NCBI RefSeq assembly: GCF_002237445.1
Contig: NZ_CP022527.1
Location: forward strand, 310,001 to 374,000
From: Neisseria sp. KEM232
GTDB lineage: Bacteria > Pseudomonadota > Gammaproteobacteria > Burkholderiales > Neisseriaceae
Length of the DNA: 64,000 bases
Direction: 5' to 3'
The position numbers and the translations under genes were made by a program. Below are positions 59,802-64,000 of this stretch, piece by piece (position 1 is the first letter of the stretch; every line of letters begins with the position of its first letter). Under the pieces are notes generated by a model. That model saw only the letters and a list, made by a program, of their open reading frames with translations. It did no database searches and had not been told where the DNA came from.

Positions 59802-61232
59802 TCAGGCTGCCTTATGCGAGCGCAGTTTCGCGGCGAAAAACACCAGTGTCGCCGCTACGGCTAGGGCGCAGCCCATGGCCAGGTGGATGCCGTCGAGCAT
59901 TTTGGCCGGTGCGGTGGGGGCGGACGAGAGCTGTTCGCCGATATTGGTGGTGCCGACGAAAAACGCTGCGCCCAGTGCGCCGGCAATCGGGTTGATGGTG
60001 GTCATAATCGCCGCGCCGTGCGGGTTGAGCTGCTTGGGCAGGGCGTTTAAGCCGTGGGTTTCGCCGGTAACGCAGGCGGATACGGATACCGCCATCAGGG
60101 CAAACATCGCCGAGAGCGCGGCGGTTTGCGTGTCGAGCCGCAAAAACAGCCACATTACCGCCAGCGACACCACCATCATCACGGTGGCGGGCAGCACGAC
60201 AAAGCGCCCGCCTTTTTTGTCGAGCAGACGGCCAAACAGCGGCGCGGCGGCGGCCTGCGCGATGCTGGCGGGCAGCAGAATCAGGCCGGTGGCGGTGCCG
60301 GTGAGCAGCAGCACTTGCTGGGTGTACATCGGCATCATCAGTTCCAGCCCCAAAAACAGAAACACCGCGCCCGCCAGTATCACCACGCTGTAGCGGAACT
60401 GCGCGTAGCCGAAAGCGCGCAGGTTCAACAGCGGCGTGGCCAGCTGGAACTGCCTGCGGGCAAACCAGCCCACCAGCAACACCGAGCCGGCGCTAATCAA
60501 TACAAACTCGGCCATCGGCAGCGTGGAAAAGCTGCTGCTGGCGTACACCAGCCCGCCGAAACCGGCGACGGACAGCACCGCCGAGAGCGCGTCGATTTTC
60601 GGGCGGGTAACGCGGCTTAGGTTTACGGTGAGAGACTTCGCCACCAGCGCCATCGCCGCCAGCATAAACGGCGCGGTAAAGCCAAACAGCACGCGCCAAT
60701 GGGTGTGGTCGATGATGATGCCCGAGAGCGTCGGCCCCATCGCGGGCGCGGCGGTGAACATCATGGTAATCACGCCCATCGCCGTGCCGCGCCGCGCGGG
60801 CGGGTAGATCGACAAAATGCCGTTAAACAGGAGCGGCACGAAAAACGCCGCCGACACCGCCTGCACCATCCGCCCGGCCACCAATACGCCGAAGGTCGGT
60901 GCAAAGGCGCATACCAGCGAGCCGGTTAGAAACACCGCCTGCGTCAACAGCACCATGCGGCGCGTTTCAAACCATTGGATCACGCCCGCCGTAATCGGTG
61001 TAAACGCGCCCATCACCAGCAGAAAACCGGTGGTCAGCCACTGCACCGTGGTTTTGTCCACGCCGAAGTCGCGCATAATCGGCGTCAGCGCCACATTGAG
61101 CAGGGTGTCGTTGAGATAACCGAAAAACGCGCCGATAAATAATGTGGCAACGATGGTTTTGGCGGGGAAGTCGGGGTGGTCGGCGTGGTATTCGGCGTCG
61201 GTTTGTCGGCCGTCTGAATCTGAAGCGTGCAT
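59802..61232 (-). CDS. DHA2-family MFS drug-efflux transporter
   Basis: 476 residues with about 14 membrane helices, the DHA2 (EmrB/QacA) pattern. Motifs are LNDTLLNVALTPIMRDFGVD, the GRMVQAVSAAFFVPLL segment and the GTAMGVITMMFTAAPAMGPT (motif C) antiporter region. It would expel drugs or other small molecules using the proton gradient. No emrA-like adaptor is adjacent. The last codons (Lys-Ala-Ala-stop) come from a Kingella-type uptake sequence. Confidence 0.88.
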   Translation of the reverse strand: MHASDSDGRQTDAEYHADHPDFPAKTIVATLFIGAFFGYLNDTLLNVALTPIMRDFGVDKTTVQWLTTGFLLVMGAFTPITAGVIQWFETRRMVLLTQAVFLTGSLVCAFAPTFGVLVAGRMVQAVSAAFFVPLLFNGILSIYPPARRGTAMGVITMMFTAAPAMGPTLSGIIIDHTHWRVLFGFTAPFMLAAMALVAKSLTVNLSRVTRPKIDALSAVLSVAGFGGLVYASSSFSTLPMAEFVLISAGSVLLVGWFARRQFQLATPLLNLRAFGYAQFRYSVVILAGAVFLFLGLELMMPMYTQQVLLLTGTATGLILLPASIAQAAAAPLFGRLLDKKGGRFVVLPATVMMVVSLAVMWLFLRLDTQTAALSAMFALMAVSVSACVTGETHGLNALPKQLNPHGAAIMTTINPIAGALGAAFFVGTTNIGEQLSSAPTAPAKMLDGIHLAMGCALAVAATLVFFAAKLRSHKAA

Positions 61233-61377
61233 GGCGGTTGACTAAAAATTTGAAAAGGCGGGGATTTTAACATGGGAGAAGGATGGCTGACTCACCCCGC
61301 CGATACCGCATTTTCAGACGGCCTCCGTTCACAACCTACGTTTGGGCAGCGGGTAGTTACCGACGGTTATATGGGGA

Positions 61378-61415
61378 AGGCCGTCTGAAACCCTGTTTCA
61401 GGTTTCAGACGGCCT
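61378..61415. terminator. Uptake-sequence hairpin upstream of the MFS gene and after the NhaC-type gene
   Basis: AGGCCGTCTGAA and its complement are extended inward by AACCCTG-type pairing around the centre; this would terminate the NhaC-type gene on the minus strand. Confidence 0.6.
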
Positions 61416-61465
61416 TCGGTTTTCCGCTGCCGTTATCGGCAATGCTCTGCCTGCGGCGGCGCGTT

Positions 61466-62845
61466 TTATTTTTTGCTCAGTGTCAGCCCCGTCCAGCCGA
61501 AGAGGAGGGTGAGCGCGAGGCTGAGGTAGCAGAAGAAGGCGTAGGGCAGGTAGTCGAGGACGGGCACGCCGAGGGCTTGGGCGATGAAGACGCCGCAGAC
61601 GCTCCACGGTACGAGGGGGTTGATAACGGTGCCGGCGTCTTCCAGTGTGCGCGAGAGGTTGCGCGGGTGCAGGCCGAGTTTGTCGTAGACGGGTTTGAAG
61701 GTTTCGCCCGCCAGCAGGATGCTCAGGTATTGTTCGCCAATCAGGACGTTGACGCCGACGGAGGTGGCGGCGACGCAGGCGGTGGCGCGGCCGGCGCCGG
61801 TGAGGAAGCGGCGGATGCCTTCGAGCAGGCTGGGGATGATGCCGAGGGTGAAGAGGAGGCCGCCGAGGCTCAGGCCGAGAATGACGATGGTTTGGGTGAA
61901 GAACATGCTCTCCAAGCCGCCGCGCGAGACGAGGCGGGCGATGCGGTCGAAGCCGTCGCCTTCGAGTTTGAAGCCGCCGTAGAACCAGCTGCCGAGTTTG
62001 GCGAGGTCGGGGCTGCTGTGCAGGTAGGTGAGGGCGAGGGCGGCGAGGATGGTGGCGAGCATGGCGACGATGGCGTTGACGCGGCGCACGGCAAGGACGA
62101 CGAGCAGGGCGAAGGGGATGAGGGCGTAGGCGTGGACGAGGCCGGAGGCTTCGAGCTGCTGGCGGAAGATTGCGGTGCTGTTGAGGTTTTCGGCGGCGAC
62201 GGCGGGCAGCAGCCAGCCGGTGGCAAGGGCGGTGAGCAGCCAGGCAGGCACGGTGGTGTAGGCCATGTTTTTGATGTGTTCGAAGAGGTCGATGCCGACG
62301 ATGGAGGCGGCGATGCCGGTGGTGTCGGAGAGGGGGGACATTTTGTCGCCGAAAAACGCGCCGGAGACGACGGCGCCGGCGGTCATGGCCAAGTCGGCGT
62401 GGAAGGCTTCGCCCATGCCGATAAAGGCGACTCCGACGGTGGCGCAGGTGGTGAGGCTGCTGCCGATGCTGATGCCGATCAGGGAGGAGAGGACGAAGGC
62501 GGAGAGGTAGAAGTATTGCGGCGAGATAAGACCGAAGCCGTAGTACATCAGGGTGGGTATCGAGCCGGACATCATCAGGGCGCTGACCATCAGGCCGATG
62601 AAGAAGAAGAGGTAGACCGCGCCCATGCTCTGGCTGAGGGCGGCAATCATGCCGCGCTGCATGTCGTCGTATTTGAGGCCGCGCGCGAGGCCGTAGGCAA
62701 CCAGAGCGGTGATGGCGGCGATGATGGTCATGTGCGGCAGCCAGCTCAGGGAGATGATGCTGTAGCCCATGGCGGCGACGAGGACGGCAGCAACGGCGGC
62801 GGCTTCTTTGCGCGGCATGTCGATCAGGGGTTTGAAGGCGAACAC
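61466..62845 (-). CDS. NhaC-family Na+/H+ antiporter-type transporter
   Basis: 459 residues with about 11-12 membrane helices. The NhaC family core is visible: FIGLMVSALMMSGSIPTLMY, GISIGSSLTTCATVGVAFIG, VVSGAFFGDKMSPLSDTTGI and EDAGTVINPLVPWSVCGVF. Family members exchange sodium for protons, or malate and lactate in some subgroups. It is monocistronic between uptake-sequence hairpins. Confidence 0.88.
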   Translation of the reverse strand: MFAFKPLIDMPRKEAAAVAAVLVAAMGYSIISLSWLPHMTIIAAITALVAYGLARGLKYDDMQRGMIAALSQSMGAVYLFFFIGLMVSALMMSGSIPTLMYYGFGLISPQYFYLSAFVLSSLIGISIGSSLTTCATVGVAFIGMGEAFHADLAMTAGAVVSGAFFGDKMSPLSDTTGIAASIVGIDLFEHIKNMAYTTVPAWLLTALATGWLLPAVAAENLNSTAIFRQQLEASGLVHAYALIPFALLVVLAVRRVNAIVAMLATILAALALTYLHSSPDLAKLGSWFYGGFKLEGDGFDRIARLVSRGGLESMFFTQTIVILGLSLGGLLFTLGIIPSLLEGIRRFLTGAGRATACVAATSVGVNVLIGEQYLSILLAGETFKPVYDKLGLHPRNLSRTLEDAGTVINPLVPWSVCGVFIAQALGVPVLDYLPYAFFCYLSLALTLLFGWTGLTLSKK

Positions 62846-62922
62846 GGTTTGGCTCCGTTTGTTTCAGTGTGAACAGCGGCGCATTGTAGCGTATTGACGC
62901 AATGTTTACATGATTTAAAGAA

Positions 62923-62964
62923 AGGCCGTCTGAAAACACGGTTTGTGTTTTTTTCAGACGGCCT
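62923..62964. terminator. Uptake-sequence hairpin between ispD and the NhaC-type gene
   Basis: An AG-type pair with inner ACAC / GTGT pairing and T tract (TTTTTTT) on the plus strand, lying after the ispD stop on the minus strand. Confidence 0.65.
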
Positions 62965-62984
62965 TTCTGCGCGGCGGACGGCGT

Positions 62985-63677
62985 TCAGACGGCCTGCAAC
63001 AGCAGGCGGACGAGGTGTTCGTCTTGCGGCAGGGTGAGTTTGAGGTTGCGCGTGTCGCCTTCGACCAGCAGCGGGCGGATGCCGATGGCTTCGACGGCGG
63101 AGGCTTCGTCGGTGATGCCGCCCAAATCGGCGGCGGACAGGGCACGCTGCAATAAGGCCGTCTGAAAAAGCTGGGGGGTTTGCGCCTGCCACAGGGCGGC
63201 GCGGGAGACGGTGGCGGCGATGCGGTTGGCGTCGTCGGCGCGTTTGAGGGTGTCGGCCACGGGCACGGCGAGGATGCCGCCCTGCTCCGCCGCGCCTGCC
63301 TGTTCGATGAGGCGGCTGAGGGCGGCGGCGGGCAGGCAGCAGCGGGCGGCGTCGTGGACAAGGATGCTGTCGTCTGCCGCCGCGATGCCTTGCGAGACCA
63401 GTTCGCGCAGGCCGTTGCGCACGGTTTCGGCGCGGGTTTGCCCGCCGACGCGGAAGACGCCGAATTTGGCGGGACTGTCTGTGGAGGCCGTCTGAAAAAC
63501 GGTGTCGTCGGGCGCGAGGATAACGGCGGTGTAGTCGATTTGCGGGTGGTTTAGAAAGATGTTGACGGTGTGGCGCAACACGGTTTTGCCGTTGATTTCG
63601 ACATATTGTTTGGGTTTGCCCGCGCCGAAGCGTGCGCCGACGCCGGCGGCGGGGATGAGGGCGATGTGGCGGCTCAT
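62985..63677 (-). CDS. ispD: 2-C-methyl-D-erythritol 4-phosphate cytidylyltransferase
   Basis: IspD makes CDP-methylerythritol in the non-mevalonate isoprenoid pathway. The 230-residue protein has ALIPAAGVGARFGAGKPKQY, the VHDAARCCLP segment, LAVPVADTLKRADD and QTPQLFQTALLQRAL. Three uptake sequences are read in frame (VFQTAS, LFQTAL and the Gln-Ala-Val-stop end). Its ATG overlaps the dnaQ stop by four bases (ATGA), so the two are translationally coupled. Confidence 0.95.
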   Translation of the reverse strand: MSRHIALIPAAGVGARFGAGKPKQYVEINGKTVLRHTVNIFLNHPQIDYTAVILAPDDTVFQTASTDSPAKFGVFRVGGQTRAETVRNGLRELVSQGIAAADDSILVHDAARCCLPAAALSRLIEQAGAAEQGGILAVPVADTLKRADDANRIAATVSRAALWQAQTPQLFQTALLQRALSAADLGGITDEASAVEAIGIRPLLVEGDTRNLKLTLPQDEHLVRLLLQAV

Positions 63678-64000
63678 GCGCTTTCGTCCTGCGCTTCGGC
63701 CGGGTCGGCCTCTTCCGGCTCTTCGGGCTCGGGCGGCGCTTCCTGCGCGGCTTCGGCGGCGGGCTGCCAGATGCAGCGTCCGCCGGTGGCTTGGTTGAGG
63801 TCGTCGAGGATGGCGGCGTGGGCAGCCAGTTCGCCAGCGTCGGCGGCAATGACTTTCAGACGGCCTGTACGTTCGGTTTTGGCGGCTTGCCGTGTGGCGG
63901 CGGAAGCGGCCTGTTCGTTCGGCGTTTCGCTGCTTTCGCCGACCAGGTCGAACTGTTCGCGGGTCATGGCAAGGTAGACTTCGGCGAGCAGTTCGCAGTC
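63674..64000 (-). CDS. dnaQ: DNA polymerase III epsilon subunit, C-terminal part
   Basis: 109 codons enter from the right edge: DCELLAEVYLAMTREQFDLV is the end of the DnaQ exonuclease domain and start of its polymerase-binding tail. Then comes a variable Glu/Pro/Ala-rich tail (EEPEEADPAEAQDESA) preceded by AAHAAILDDLNQATGGRCIW. The exonuclease motifs are outside the window. The stop overlaps the ispD start. An in-frame ATG at 63967 should not be mistaken for a gene start. Confidence 0.85.
   Translation of the reverse strand, partial: DCELLAEVYLAMTREQFDLVGESSETPNEQAASAATRQAAKTERTGRLKVIAADAGELAAHAAILDDLNQATGGRCIWQPAAEAAQEAPPEPEEPEEADPAEAQDESA

Noticed and set aside
63674..63967. Stand-alone 97-residue hypothetical protein
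   Set aside because: The frame continues without a stop to the window edge with DCELLAEVYLAM, the DnaQ C-terminal region, so it is the end of dnaQ.

Overview
The window is chromosomal DNA of a Neisseria species, most likely a commensal. It is saturated with the 12-base DNA uptake sequence in its AG form (AGGCCGTCTGAA), often as inverted pairs that double as terminators. It carries two Correia elements and typical neisserial genes (znuD, a FrpC-like RTX protein, IS1016 and IS5-family remnants). Most housekeeping genes are GC-rich. Three blocks are AT-richer: the RTX/type I secretion genes, the IS-bounded znuD-nad block, and a small-GTPase operon.

Layout. 1-5.3 kb: a type I secretion adaptor (cut by the window edge), a FrpC-like RTX protein and a small membrane protein, all on the minus strand, followed by a chimera of two broken insertion sequences. 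5.3-16.9 kb: housekeeping genes (rsmI, yraN, gmhA, an rlmL-like gene, proB, fabI, kdsA, parA), small secreted proteins, and Sel1 and lipoprotein genes. 17-21.4 kb: tolC- and hlyB-like genes followed by a wrecked hlyD copy, so the intact adaptor at the window start may serve them. 21.5-31.8 kb: a mosaic built around three copies of one IS5-family element, with a zinc-receptor gene (znuD) in the first interval and a complete NAD de novo module (nadA-nadB, nrtR-nadC) in the second. The nad interval uses a different uptake-sequence dialect (AGGTCGTCTGAA).

32-43.4 kb: core metabolism on the minus strand (dapD, ackA, zapG), the fatty-acid and phospholipid cluster fabD/fabH/plsX with rpmF and yceD, then maf, an RsmI paralogue, tRNA-Pro and carA. 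43.5-47.8 kb: a five-gene operon of a FimV-like TPR membrane protein, a receiver-domain protein, an MglA-type small GTPase and two Roadblock-type proteins, which looks like a cell-polarity or motility switch. 48-54.4 kb: a frameshifted rlmD, an L,D-transpeptidase, an amino-acid ABC ATPase, rsmA and small envelope proteins.

54.5-58.5 kb is the most interesting locus: rtcR (sigma-54 activator with an RNA-sensing domain) converges on rsr (bacterial Ro60). Upstream of rsr two tandem bacterial Y RNAs are encoded. Each has a circularly permuted tRNA-like module closed by a long Ro-type stem, and a sigma-54-like promoter places the transcription start at the first base pairs of the first RNA. No RNA ligase or cyclase gene is in the window, so this is an RtcR-Rsr-Y RNA module without visible rtcBA. 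The block also carries a third uptake-sequence dialect (AGGCAGCCTGAA, Kingella type), which suggests import. 58.8-64 kb: a Sel1 lipoprotein, two transporters, ispD and the end of dnaQ.
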